The position numbers and the translations under genes were made by a program. Of a stretch of DNA of 64,000 bases, positions 52,690 through 61,739 are shown one piece after another (position 1 is the first letter of the stretch; each line of letters begins with the position of its first letter). The notes beneath the pieces were generated by a model. That model ran no database searches and was not told the origin of the DNA. It worked only from the letters and a program-made list of their open reading frames with translations. The stretch comes from Saccharomonospora sp. CUA-673 (GTDB lineage: Bacteria; Actinomycetota; Actinomycetes; Mycobacteriales; Pseudonocardiaceae): NCBI RefSeq assembly GCF_001942305.1, contig NZ_MKKE01000033.1, positions 186,001-250,000 on the forward strand, written 5' to 3'.

Positions 52690-53693
52690 TCGTCACCACC
52701 CAGCTCGACGCGGTATGCCTCGGTCAGGTCCTCGAACCGGCGACTGCTCTCGGCAAGCTGGTCGCCGACCTCGTCCGGCTCGGCGTTCCACTCCCGGATG
52801 TAGTTGCTGCGCAGAATGTTGCGGTACTCGGCGTTCCGGGTCGCCTTGTCGGTCGCCTCCCCGAGCCGGTCCACCAGTTCGTCCGGCAGGCCCGCCGGTC
52901 CCGCGAGGAATCGGCGCTGGTCGACGACGACGTCGTACCCCGATTCCACGGCGGTCGGCGTGTCGGCAAGCGCGTCGAGTCGCTCCTCGGAGAACACCGC
53001 GAGCGGTTTGAGGTCGCCGGCCTCGATCTGCGGCATGACCTCCGCGGGATGCAACGCGGCCACGTCGATCTGGCCGCCGAGCACCGCCGTCAACGTCGGC
53101 CCTCCCCCGTCGAACGGGATGTCGGCGGCATTCACCTCGGCGATGCTGAACAGCAGCTCCTGCGCGAGTTGGCCGCCGGTTCCCGCTCCCGAGTTGCCGA
53201 AGGCCAACCGGTCCTCGGCCAACAGCTCCTCGAGGGTGTCGTACTCGGACGCGGCCGGGACGACCAGGACATAGTCCTCGATGGTCAGTCCGCGGACGAA
53301 CGACATGTCGTCCAGCTCGATCGGTTCGGGGTCGTCGATCGCGAGCGGACCGATGGCGAACAACGACTGCGGCATCACGGCGACGCGATGTCCGTCGGCT
53401 TGGCTCCGGAACACGGCGTTGCCCGCGACCTTGCCGTTGGCCCCGGGCTTGTTCACCACGATCGAGGTGCCACCGAGGTGTTCCTCCGTGCTCTGGGCCA
53501 AGGCACGGGTGATCAGATCGGAGCTGCCGCCCGGTTCGGTCGGCACCGTGAACTCGACCGGCCGGTTGGGGAACTCGCCGGTTCCGCCGCCGTTCGCACC
53601 GCCGTGGACGGTGCATCCTGCGGTGACCAGGGCCGAGCACGCGAGCGCCACGACGGCGACGCCTGCCCGGTGGGGACGGTGAGACATCATCAT
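52686..53693 (-). CDS. tctC: Tripartite tricarboxylate transporter substrate-binding lipoprotein TctC
   Basis: 335 aa. Three consecutive ATGs (53693, 53690, 53687) follow GGAGGG; the second has the best spacing. The signal peptide has lipobox VTAGC. The domain starts FPNRPVEFTVPTEPGGSSDLITRALA, with ligand-site features PGGSSD, VVNKPGANGKVAGN, and FGNSGAGTGGQLAQELLFSIAEVNAADIPFDGGGPTLTAVLGGQIDVA. It captures the substrate outside the membrane for TctAB. It is transcribed with the GudD-like gene 32 bp upstream. Confidence 0.9.
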   Translation of the reverse strand: MMMSHRPHRAGVAVVALACSALVTAGCTVHGGANGGGTGEFPNRPVEFTVPTEPGGSSDLITRALAQSTEEHLGGTSIVVNKPGANGKVAGNAVFRSQADGHRVAVMPQSLFAIGPLAIDDPEPIELDDMSFVRGLTIEDYVLVVPAASEYDTLEELLAEDRLAFGNSGAGTGGQLAQELLFSIAEVNAADIPFDGGGPTLTAVLGGQIDVAALHPAEVMPQIEAGDLKPLAVFSEERLDALADTPTAVESGYDVVVDQRRFLAGPAGLPDELVDRLGEATDKATRNAEYRNILRSNYIREWNAEPDEVGDQLAESSRRFEDLTEAYRVELGGDE

Positions 53694-53725
53694 TGACCCT
53701 CCACGTCGTCAGTTGTCGACCGACG

Positions 53726-55029
53726 TCACCAGCGCGGTAACGGCGGTTGCGTCCAATCCGGATGCGCCACGCGCATGGCGGCGACGTCGTCCCTGCCGCG
53801 GATGTCCAGCCGGCGCCATCGGTCGTGCAGCGCCGCGACGGCGTCCCGGTCGAGCTCGACCCCGAGTCCGGGGCCGTCGGACACCGCCACGGCGCCGTCG
53901 CGGAAGACGTGGGGCTCGGTGATGACGTCCTCGGTCTGCCACGGCCGGTGGGTGTCGCAGGCGTAGCGCAGGTCCGGTACGACGCTGGCGACATGGGTCA
54001 TCGCCGCGAGGCTGATACCCAGATGCGTGTTGGAGTGCATCGACAGCGCAACCCCGTACGTCCGGCACAGCGCAGCCAGTTCCCGCGTCGCGTGCAGGCC
54101 GCCCCAGTAGTGGTGGTCGGACAGGACGACCTGGACGGCGTCGGCGGCGAACGCGGCGGGGATCTCCTCGAAGGACGTCACGATCATGTTGGTGGCCAGC
54201 AGCGCACCGGTCCGGCGACGGACCTCGGCCATCCCCTCGACGCCCGGTGTCGGGTCCTCAAGATACTCGAGCGTGCCGGCCAGTTCGGTCGCCACGTGGA
54301 CCGAGGCGTCCACGGTCCAACCGCCGTTGGGGTCGAGCCGCAACGGGTGGTCCGGGAACTCCTTGCCGAGGGCCTTGATCGCGGCGATCTCCTCCTCCGG
54401 CGGGAAGACGCCGCCCTTGAGCTTGAACGAGCCGAACCCGTAGTCGGCGGCGAAGCGCCGCGCCTGCGCGACGACGCCCTCCGGGTCGAGCGCAGCACCC
54501 CAGTCGTCCGCCGGGACGGGCTCGCCGAGCGCCCCGTCTGCCGGGTGTTCGGCCCAGCGGTAGAACAGATAGGCGCTGTAGTCGACCCGGTCGCGCACCT
54601 TGCCACCGAGCAGGGCGTGCACGGGCAGCCCGAGAGTCTTGCCGAGCGCGTCGAGACTGGCGATCTCGAACGCCGACACGACGCTGCGAACCAGCTTCGA
54701 GGGTGTGCGCACGCCCCGCAGCCCGGCGGGATCGAACTCGGGAGCTGCGTCGTCGGCGATGCCGGCCGCCTCGTAGGCGAGTTCGAACAGTCCGTTCAGC
54801 GCCGTCACGGGACTACCCACGACGCGTCGGCGAGCGCGGCGGCCAGCGCGGCGTACTCGGCGTCGCCGTAGGTCTCGCCCACGCCGGTCGCACCGTCGTC
54901 GGTCTCGACCTCGATGATGCAGCGAGGTGTGTACGGCTGGTGCACGCCGAGCACATTCAGCAGCGGCGGATCTCCGATGAGGATCGGCGTGGCCGTTGCC
55001 CGCACGATGCGGGGCACGGGGCGTCCCAT
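53726..55029 (-). CDS. gudD: Glucarate dehydratase-like enzyme (enolase superfamily), one frameshift
   Basis: About 434 aa, normal for GudD, from ATG 55029 (AGGAGG six bases upstream). It starts VPRIVRATATPILIGDPPLLNVLGVHQPYTPRCIIEVETDDGATGVGETYG, typical of glucarate dehydratase. The frame breaks near 54821; one added base joins LADAS to VGSPVTALNGLFELAYEA. Barrel: GFGSFKLKGGV (KxK), LRLDPNGGWTVD (DPN), YLEDPTPG, ATNMIVTSFEEI and ALSMHSNTHLGISLAAMTH (catalytic His). It dehydrates D-glucarate (and L-idarate) to 5-keto-4-deoxyglucarate. It is first in the aldarate operon and divergent from an IclR gene. Confidence 0.9.
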
Positions 55030-55265
55030 TCTCTACCTCCTGGGCGACGGGCGGATCAGGCTTCGAGGACCGCGGGCGGAGGTGCCATCAGCACGCACTT
55101 TGTCCACACATGCACATCGTTGTCTTCATATGTAGATGCCATACTCATACGAAACATCGTCGTCACTGGTTGCTACCGTGTCAACACCGCGCAGACGACG
55201 ATCCGCAGGAGCAGGCATCGATCGCGCGACGCTCCGCCGTCCCAGGGAGAGCGAACTGAGGTGCG

Positions 55266-56102
55266 ATGACCACACCCGGTAAGTCCACGGCCGAGAAGGC
55301 ACATCAGCGGGGAGGCGTGCGCGACGTCAAATCGGCCGCGCGCGCCGTCGAGCTGCTCGAACTACTGGCCTCCAGGCAGAACCGACCGGCACGACTGCGC
55401 GAACTCAGCGAGGCACTCGACGCACCGCGCAGCAGCGTGTACGCCCTGATCCGGACATTGGTGAACCTCGGATGGGTCCGCACGGATCCGTCCGGAACCC
55501 AGTACAGCATCGGCATCCGCACACTCCTGGCCGGAACGACCTATTTGGACACAGACCCCTACCTGCGGATCGTTCAGCCGCACATCAACGACCTCAGCGC
55601 CGAGATCGACGAGACGATCCACTTCGGACGACTCGACCGCTGCGACATCGTCTACCTGGCGACGAAGGAGTCCAGCCAGTACCTGCGACCGTTCAGCCGG
55701 GTGGGCCGCCGGCTACCGGCCTTCAGCACCTCCATGGGCAAGTCGCTGCTCGCCGAGCGGCTCGACGACGACGCCCTCGCGCATGTACCGAGCCGGCTGA
55801 CGGCACTGACCGAGCACACCATCACCGACCACGAGGCTCTGACCCGCGACCTGGAGACCACCCGCGAACGCGGCTACGCGGTCGACAACGAGGAGAACTA
55901 CCTCGGCGTGCGCTGCTTCGGCTTCGCGCTGCGCTACACCAGCCCGGGCACGGACGCCATCAGCTGTTCGGTACCCGTCGAACGACTCACCGAGGAGCGG
56001 ACCGAGGAGATCCTCGCCGCGATGCAGCGAACCCGCCTCGCGATCGAGCGGATGGCGCCCGTCGACCTCACGGCAGAGCCGGAGCCGGGCTCGGTCAGCT
56101 GA
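55266..56102 (+). CDS. IclR-family regulator
   Basis: 278 aa. The winged helix is SAARAVELLELLASRQNRPARLRELSEALDAPRSSVYALIRTLVNLGWVR. The C-terminal IclR effector domain has LRPFSRVGRRLPAFSTSMGKSLLA, TDHEALTRDLETTRERGYAVDNEENYLGVRCFGFALRY and AISCSVPVERLTEE. It is divergent from the aldarate operon across 236 bp. That gap contains AT-rich candidate sites around 55110-55150 (including TTCATATG). It probably controls the operon in response to an aldarate or keto-deoxy product. Confidence 0.92.
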   Translation: MTTPGKSTAEKAHQRGGVRDVKSAARAVELLELLASRQNRPARLRELSEALDAPRSSVYALIRTLVNLGWVRTDPSGTQYSIGIRTLLAGTTYLDTDPYLRIVQPHINDLSAEIDETIHFGRLDRCDIVYLATKESSQYLRPFSRVGRRLPAFSTSMGKSLLAERLDDDALAHVPSRLTALTEHTITDHEALTRDLETTRERGYAVDNEENYLGVRCFGFALRYTSPGTDAISCSVPVERLTEERTEEILAAMQRTRLAIERMAPVDLTAEPEPGSVS

Positions 56103-56210
56103 CCGGCGCATCCACGGCACAAGCGCCTGGAGACAGCTGACGAACCCGGCTCGCGCGCCGGCACATCACTGAACGACCGTGACGTCGGCACGACCGGTGG
56201 TGTGCGCCAC

Positions 56211-58238
56211 TCACACGTGATCACGCGGGATCGTGGTGTTCCAGTTCAGCGAGACGACACGCTCGTCCCCCTCGTAGGCGTCGAGCTCGGCGTGCAGCAG
56301 GAACTCGGTGCGCGTCGACGTCAGCACCGTGCGCGTCTCGGTCCGCACGCGCCAGTCGTCCCTGGCGAAGCCGATCGTCCAAGCCACCTCGCCGCGGACG
56401 GACGTGAAGTCGTCGCGCTGCGAGCTGTAGCGCTCCTCGGCGCGCTTGGTCACCTCGAGCCCGGTGTCGTCCATGCGCTCGGTGCCCGAATCCTTCACCA
56501 CCTCCAGCGCGGAGTGATAGTCGATCAGATCCCGCACGACGTCCCACTTCTGCTCCCCCGGCCGGAGCACCGTGGTCGGCAGGGGCGCGGCGCCTTCCGG
56601 CTCGTCGAACGGGCGCGGGGACACGTCGTCCCCGTCCCCGGTGTCCCGCAACGGCAGGGTCAGCGCCGAGGACGCCAGGAAAACGGTGAGCCGCGCCGAC
56701 TCGGGCGGCGGCCACGCCAGCGGCCAGTACGACGTCGACAGCGACAACCGGATCCGATGACCCGGCGGGAACGCCTGCGCGACGCCGTTCAGCTGCACCG
56801 TGACGCGGTACCGCTCGCCCTGCTCGAGCCGTTCGGGAGTGTCGTGACCGTCGCGGTGGGTGAGGTTCAGCAGTCCGTAGGTCACGCGCGTGGCCCGTCC
56901 GTCGGGAGCGACGTCGGACAAGCGGGCCGCCACCATCGCGACCGGCCGGTCGACCGTGAACTCGAGGTGCACGGCCGGCGATCCGAGGATCTCGCACCGC
57001 TCGGTGAGCACGTCGCTGTCGAACACCAGCGACCCGCCGTCCTCCTCACGCTGGTCGTACGGCAGGTCGGGCGGCGCGTTGTACGAGCACCACTTGCCCG
57101 CGAACTGCCCGACCGACAGCGGCGACTCCACGTGCAGCGCCTCGTCGATCTCGGAGTTCTCGCCCGCGGGCAGGATGCGATGCGGTGCCAGGCCGTACCG
57201 CGCGGACGTGACGTGGGGCGATGGCCAGGACGGCTCGCCCACCCAGCGCCCGGGACGTTCCTCGTACGCCGTCGACGGAGGCACGCTGTCCTGCATCCAC
57301 GTCCGCAGCATCGGCTCGTCGAGCACGCCGTTGTCGACGTCCTTGAGGAAGTGGTCCCACCAGCGCACCATCTCCTGGAGGAAACCGATCGCGGGACCCG
57401 GTTGTCCCAGGTGCGGATACTTGTGCGACCACGGTCCGATGAGCCCCTTCCGGGGCACGTCCAGCTCGGCGAGCATCCGGAACACGGCGTTCGAGTAGCC
57501 GTCGGCCCATCCGCTCACCGCCATCACCGGACAGGCGACGTCCGCGTAGTTCTCGCACACCGAGGCGTGCCGCCAGAACTCGTCCCTGCGTTGGTGCTCC
57601 AGCCAGTCCTGCAACCAGAGTCCGCTGCCGTGCAGCCGCTCGTGCCACATCCGCCGCCAGTCCTCACCGACGATCGCCGGGTCGGGCGGGCAGGCGTTGT
57701 AGGCGAACATCGTCGAGGCCCACGACAGGTTGTCCCCCAGCAGACACCCGCCCATGTAGTGGACGTCGTCGGCGTAGCGATCGTCCGACGAGCACACCGA
57801 CACGATCGCGCCCAGACTCTCGGGGCGCCGTGCGGCGACCTGCAGCGCGTTGAACCCGCCCCACGAGATACCCATCATGCCGGTGCGTCCCGTGCACCAG
57901 CTCTGGCTCGCGATCCAGGCGAGCACCTCCTCGGCGTCCTGCAGTTCCTGTTCCAGGTACTCGCCCGTCAACACGCCGTCCGACTCGCCGCTGCCCCGCA
58001 GGTCGACGCGCACCGCCGCATACCCGTGGCCGGCCACATAGGGATGGTGGATCGAGTCACGGACCGCGGTGAAATCCCCTTTGCGGTACGGGATGAATTC
58101 GAGCACGGCCGGCACGGGGTTCTCGTCGGAGTCGACGGGGCGCCAGATGCGCGCGCCCAGCCGGGTTCCGTCGCTCAGCGGGATCCAGACGTGGTGGTCC
58201 TCCCGCACGTCGTGGGGAAAGGACGTCACCTCGTGCAT
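56211..58238 (-). CDS. CocE/NonD-family serine hydrolase (X-Pro dipeptidyl-peptidase-like)
   Basis: 675 aa. It starts DHHVWIPLSDGTRLGARIWRPVDSDENPVPAVLEFIPYRKGD, the family signature. The nucleophile elbow is MMGISWGGFNALQVAARRPESL, the acid is in MAVSGWADGYSNAVF, and the His is in GLIGPWSHKYPHLGQPGP. The C-terminal PepX_C jelly-roll has FPPGHRIRLSLSTSYWPLAWPPPESARLTVFL. There is no signal peptide, so it is cytoplasmic. The family hydrolyses acyl esters or cleaves Xaa-Pro or beta-lactam-like amides. It starts 3 bp after the ATP-grasp gene stop, so the two enzymes act in one pathway. Confidence 0.9.
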   Translation of the reverse strand: MHEVTSFPHDVREDHHVWIPLSDGTRLGARIWRPVDSDENPVPAVLEFIPYRKGDFTAVRDSIHHPYVAGHGYAAVRVDLRGSGESDGVLTGEYLEQELQDAEEVLAWIASQSWCTGRTGMMGISWGGFNALQVAARRPESLGAIVSVCSSDDRYADDVHYMGGCLLGDNLSWASTMFAYNACPPDPAIVGEDWRRMWHERLHGSGLWLQDWLEHQRRDEFWRHASVCENYADVACPVMAVSGWADGYSNAVFRMLAELDVPRKGLIGPWSHKYPHLGQPGPAIGFLQEMVRWWDHFLKDVDNGVLDEPMLRTWMQDSVPPSTAYEERPGRWVGEPSWPSPHVTSARYGLAPHRILPAGENSEIDEALHVESPLSVGQFAGKWCSYNAPPDLPYDQREEDGGSLVFDSDVLTERCEILGSPAVHLEFTVDRPVAMVAARLSDVAPDGRATRVTYGLLNLTHRDGHDTPERLEQGERYRVTVQLNGVAQAFPPGHRIRLSLSTSYWPLAWPPPESARLTVFLASSALTLPLRDTGDGDDVSPRPFDEPEGAAPLPTTVLRPGEQKWDVVRDLIDYHSALEVVKDSGTERMDDTGLEVTKRAEERYSSQRDDFTSVRGEVAWTIGFARDDWRVRTETRTVLTSTRTEFLLHAELDAYEGDERVVSLNWNTTIPRDHV

Positions 58239-58241
58239 TCC

Positions 58242-59528
58242 TCACCTCCCGGACGTATCGACGTCCTCGATCTCGAAAGGCAGCTCCTCGACGCACCGCT
58301 CGTAACGCTCGGTCAGCTCGCGCTCGTCGTCGGCGCCGACGTGCACCATGGCCAGCACGTAGCTGTAGCTGTCCTCACCGTTCTTGGCCGAGAGCCGTTC
58401 GCCTTCCTCCACGCCGACCTCCACGTGGCATCCGGGGTGCCGTGCTTCGAGGTCGGCGATCTCCTGCTCGGTGGGCACGCGCCGCACGACGCCGTCGGCG
58501 AACCGGCGGAGGAACCACTTGGCCGCGAGACGGTGCGGCCCCTGGCGATGCGGCAGGTCGGGATCCTCGCCGAGCGCCAGGCGCAGCGTGCACTGGTGGT
58601 TCGGGACACCGTCGACCTCGGTGAACAGCCTCGCGTGCGACTGCGAGTGCCGCGGGTTGATCTCCAGCAGGCGGATCGTGTCGCTGTCGGCGTCCCAGAA
58701 GTACTCGATGTTGAACGCGACGTCGGTCAGTCCGATGTGGTCGATGACCTGGATGGAGATGTCGGCGAGGCGGCGTTGGACCGACGCCGGAAGCGAGGAG
58801 GGGTATTGGTAACGCAGGAAACTCGACGAGTCGGGATAGGTGTGGGAGTCGATCACGCCGTAGACGTGGGTGTATTCCCCCGTGCTGTAGCCCTCGACGG
58901 TCACCTGCGAACCGGTGACGGCCTCCTCCGCGATGCAGGCCTGTCCGCCGATCGCCGCGATCTCGTCCGGAGGATCCAGGAAATCCATCACCTGCTGGAA
59001 GGGCTTGCCGATGCGGTCGATGCCCTCGCGGGCCTCGGCGACGGCGGCGGCGAACTCGTCGGCGTCATGCACGTGGAAGGCGAGTTCGGACGAATAGGCC
59101 TTCACCGGTTTGATCCACATCGGATACCGGACACCGTCGGGCGGTTCGGCGTCGGCGAGGTTCACGAGTCCGAACCGGGGGTACTCGTCGATCACTTCCT
59201 GCTGCCGCAGCCGCGACCAGTACTTGTGCTCACACGTGACGACGGCGTCCAGGCTCGCCGACCGTAGGCCGTGCCGTCGGCAGAGGATCGGCACCATCGA
59301 GCTGGTGGGAAAGTCCCAGTAGCCGATGATCGCGTCGACGGTGCCGTCGAAGTCGGCGAGCTGCCGCTCCGCCTTGTCCAGCAGTTCGCCGAGGGCGACC
59401 TGCTCGCCGCTCACCAGTTCTTCCTCGCTCAACAGGCCGTGGAACACACAGTCGTCGGTGCCGGGGATGTTCCGGAGCTGGTCGAGGTTCCCCTCGTCGA
59501 GACCGAGCACGAAAATGTTCCTGGTCAT
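58242..59528 (-). CDS. ATP-grasp domain ligase of unknown substrate
   Basis: 428 aa from ATG 59528 (GGGAG eight bases upstream; a GTG seven codons earlier lacks one). The N-terminal pre-ATP-grasp domain (NIFVLGLDEGNLDQLRNIPGTDDCVFHGLLSEEEL) contains DAIIGYWDFPTSSMVPILCRRHGL. The ATP-grasp part has YPMWIKPVKAYSSELAFHV (adenine-binding Lys region), ACIAEEAVTGSQVTVEGYSTG, TDVAFNIEYFWDADSDTIRLLEINPRHSQSHARLFTEVDG (metal-binding Glu and Asn). The C-terminal ~90 residues resemble biotin-carboxylase-type ends. It should make an acyl-phosphate and join a carboxylate to an amine. It forms an operon with the CocE-like hydrolase. Confidence 0.85.
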   Translation of the reverse strand: MTRNIFVLGLDEGNLDQLRNIPGTDDCVFHGLLSEEELVSGEQVALGELLDKAERQLADFDGTVDAIIGYWDFPTSSMVPILCRRHGLRSASLDAVVTCEHKYWSRLRQQEVIDEYPRFGLVNLADAEPPDGVRYPMWIKPVKAYSSELAFHVHDADEFAAAVAEAREGIDRIGKPFQQVMDFLDPPDEIAAIGGQACIAEEAVTGSQVTVEGYSTGEYTHVYGVIDSHTYPDSSSFLRYQYPSSLPASVQRRLADISIQVIDHIGLTDVAFNIEYFWDADSDTIRLLEINPRHSQSHARLFTEVDGVPNHQCTLRLALGEDPDLPHRQGPHRLAAKWFLRRFADGVVRRVPTEQEIADLEARHPGCHVEVGVEEGERLSAKNGEDSYSYVLAMVHVGADDERELTERYERCVEELPFEIEDVDTSGR

Positions 59529-59830
59529 GCGCGTGGCTCCCTTCGTCACGGCCCGGAGGGTCCCTCACCTGATCCAGTGCGAAACCACGTGATGCTTCGC
59601 CGCTGTCGAGCGGCTCGCGTGCACCGACGTGGTCACCCGGCCAGGACTCGTGTAGTGTCGAAGGTGGTCGAAATATTTCTGGGTTCGTGTTCGTACATGC
59701 TCGCAGGATGTTGATGCGGGCGTGCTTCTTACTTTGGTTGCAGCTGGAGTCGGCCGCCGTCCGAGATCTCAGGCCCGGGCCTCCACACCTCGTGGCTGCC
59801 CGTCAACCCCCAGCTCCCGAAGGAGACATT

Positions 59831-60034
59831 ATGACCACCGGAACCGTGAAGTGGTTCAACTCGGAAAAGGGCTTCGGCTTCATCGCTCCCGATGAGGGCG
59901 GCCCCGACGTGTTCGTGCACTACTCGGCCATCGACGCCGCGGGCTTCCGCAACCTCGAAGAGGACCAGAAGGTCACTTACGAGGCCAGCCAGGGCGCCAA
60001 GGGCCCTCAGGCCGACGTCGTGCGCCCGGCCTGA
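59831..60034 (+). CDS. Cold-shock protein (CspA family)
   Basis: 67 aa from ATG 59831 with GAAGGAG upstream. [37 protein letters not shown] contains both RNA-binding motifs (KGFGFI and VFVHY), and the end [19 protein letters not shown] is typical. It binds single-stranded RNA/DNA as an RNA chaperone. The ~280 bp upstream hold no gene and probably a long 5' leader, with an AT-rich patch at 59669-59680. A clear hairpin follows the gene, so it is monocistronic. Confidence 0.95.
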   Translation: MTTGTVKWFNSEKGFGFIAPDEGGPDVFVHYSAIDAAGFRNLEEDQKVTYEASQGAKGPQADVVRPA

Positions 60035-60052
60035 CGGCCCCCACGACACCCG

Positions 60053-60084
60053 GTGGTTGCCCGTCCGTCAGGGCGGGCAACCAC
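60053..60084 (+). terminator. Terminator hairpin after csp
   Basis: A perfect 11-bp stem GTGGTTGCCCG / CGGGCAACCAC with 10-nt loop, 18 bp after the cold-shock gene stop. Confidence 0.75.
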
Positions 60085-60155
60085 GACCCCACCCGCGGCA
60101 CACGCCGCGGGCCGTACACCTCCCGTGGTCACCGACCCGGGAACGGAAGGAAACC

Positions 60156-60380
60156 ATCACCACACCCACACCGGTGCGCAGGCGCGGACCTCTGTCCACA
60201 GAGACTCCGCCCGCCGCCCCGAACGCCCGCGCCACGGCCGCCCGCAGTGCGGTCACCCCGCCGGCGTTCCTCGAACCCGCCCACAGTCGAATCCCCGCGC
60301 CCGCGCCGCAGCCCACCGCTGACCACAGCGACGCCGCGATGCGCAAACTGCGCAGCCCGTTCGACACCACCACGGCCTGA
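60156..60380 (+). CDS. Possible small protein downstream of csp (start codon unclear)
   Basis: A 74-residue open frame ending at a TGA. It has a good Shine-Dalgarno (GGAAGGA) but the codon at the right distance is ATC (60156), giving (M)TTPTPVRRRGPLSTETPP..., Pro/Ala/Thr-rich and ending AAMRKLRSPFDTTTA. No ATG/GTG/TTG start exists in frame nearby. Either initiation is at ATC, or an ATG has been misread, or the frame is not coding. It overlaps the 3' end of the ROK regulator's open frame on the other strand. No family is recognised. Confidence 0.25.
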   Translation: MTTPTPVRRRGPLSTETPPAAPNARATAARSAVTPPAFLEPAHSRIPAPAPQPTADHSDAAMRKLRSPFDTTTA

Positions 60381-61638
60381 CCGACCCGACGTCCCCCGCG
60401 TCCACAGCGGACCCGGCCACGTAGGCCCGCCGCCGTCCGCAGCTATCCCCCACCCCGAGCGGCGATATAGCCTCCGGGTCGGCGACGACAGCACGGACGG
60501 CGGACAGGGCGGCGCCACGCACCGCGGCCTCCGTGCCCAGGCGCGAGCGCACCACGTCCACTTCGGACCACGGCGCGGACAACACCCGCGCCGACAACCG
60601 ATCGGCCAACGGCCCCGCCAACCACGGATACAACCGCGCATAGGTACCGCCGAGCACCACCGCGGGCACATCCAGCAGGTTCAACGCCCCCGACAACGCC
60701 ACTCCCAACCAGTCGGCCGCAGCGCGCACCGCCGCCACCGCAGGGCGATCCCCCGCCTCCAACCGCGCCACCAGTGCGTCCAGATCGGACACGCCGGCAC
60801 GTTCGAGGATCGCCTCCTGGCCGGCCATCCGCTCCACACACCCCCTCGTCCCGCACGAACACCGCGCCCCACGCGGACTGACCTGCACATGCCCCAGTTC
60901 GCCGCCGTACCCGCGCACCCCGTGGAACACCGCACCGTCCAACACGATGCCGGCACCCACGCCGATCTCCCCCGACACGTGCACGAAGCTCCGCGGACCA
61001 TCCACACCGGCCACATGCACCTCGGCCAACGCCGCCATGTTCGCCTCGTTCGCGACCATCACCTCCCGCGCCGGCACCTCCACCCGTCGGCGCAGTTCGC
61101 CCGGGACGTCCACATCCCGCCACCCCAGGTTCGGCGCGACCCGCACCAGGCCCGACGACGTCTCGACCAACCCCGGCACCGCCACGCCCACACCGCCGAC
61201 CTCGACGCCCAGCTCCGCCGCATCCACGCGCGCCCGCGCCACCGCCTCCGCCGCGCGGCGCAGAACCCGGCCCACACCCCGATCCCGGTTGTCACGGCGG
61301 CGCACCCGCAACCGATGCACCTCGCCGGTCAGATCCACCAGGCACGTCGCCACGTAGTCCACCGCGACCTCGACGCCGAGCCCGTGCGGTCCGGCGGGCG
61401 CCAGCGACAACGCCGTACCCGGCCGGCCCGGCCCCGAGCGGCCCTCCTGGCCGGACACCTGCACCAGCCCGGCCGCCACCAACCGGTCGACGAGCGAGGA
61501 CACCGTCGCCTTCGTCAACCCCGTTCGCGCGGCGACCCCGGCCCGGGACGTGCCCGCCGCAGCCCCGATCGCGGCCAGCACCAGCGCCGCGTTGTGCCGG
61601 CGCACGGTGTGCTGACCTGCAGGCTCCGCGGTACCCAT
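60253..61638 (-). CDS. xylR: ROK-family transcriptional repressor (XylR-like), C-terminus uncertain
   Basis: 461 aa as read from ATG 61638. The N-terminal winged helix is VRRHNAALVLAAIGAAAGTSRAGVAARTGLTKATVSSLVDRLVAAGLVQ. The ROK sugar-binding domain has GVGVAVPGLVETSSGLVRVAPNLGWRDVDVP, EIGVGAGIVLDGAVFHGVRGYGGELGH and zinc motif CSCGTRGCVE. ROK homology ends near 60455 (AVVADPEA). The remaining ~67 Cys/Arg-rich residues look non-native, so a stop may have been lost (a TAG at 60443 exists in another frame). It is divergent from xylA with a palindromic site between them, so it is a xylose-responsive repressor. Confidence 0.85.
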   Translation of the reverse strand: MGTAEPAGQHTVRRHNAALVLAAIGAAAGTSRAGVAARTGLTKATVSSLVDRLVAAGLVQVSGQEGRSGPGRPGTALSLAPAGPHGLGVEVAVDYVATCLVDLTGEVHRLRVRRRDNRDRGVGRVLRRAAEAVARARVDAAELGVEVGGVGVAVPGLVETSSGLVRVAPNLGWRDVDVPGELRRRVEVPAREVMVANEANMAALAEVHVAGVDGPRSFVHVSGEIGVGAGIVLDGAVFHGVRGYGGELGHVQVSPRGARCSCGTRGCVERMAGQEAILERAGVSDLDALVARLEAGDRPAVAAVRAAADWLGVALSGALNLLDVPAVVLGGTYARLYPWLAGPLADRLSARVLSAPWSEVDVVRSRLGTEAAVRGAALSAVRAVVADPEAISPLGVGDSCGRRRAYVAGSAVDAGDVGSVRPWWCRTGCAVCASRRRCGQRWAAARARGFDCGRVRGTPAG

Positions 61639-61696
61639 GGCCGCCGATCCTAACCACACCCGCCCGATACCGGCCCTTGACCGGCCCGCCCACCAC

Positions 61697-61719
61697 ATAA
61701 GTTCAATGACCAAACTTAT
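61697..61719. promoter_or_regulatory. Candidate XylR operator
   Basis: Perfect inverted repeat ATAAGTT, nine bases, AACTTAT, 20 bp upstream of the xylA GTG in the 101-bp divergent gap. AT-rich half-sites in a GC-rich genome and the position over the promoter region fit a ROK-type repressor site controlling xylA and xylR. Confidence 0.65.
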
Positions 61720-61739
61720 TCGTGGTGAGGGAGGACATT

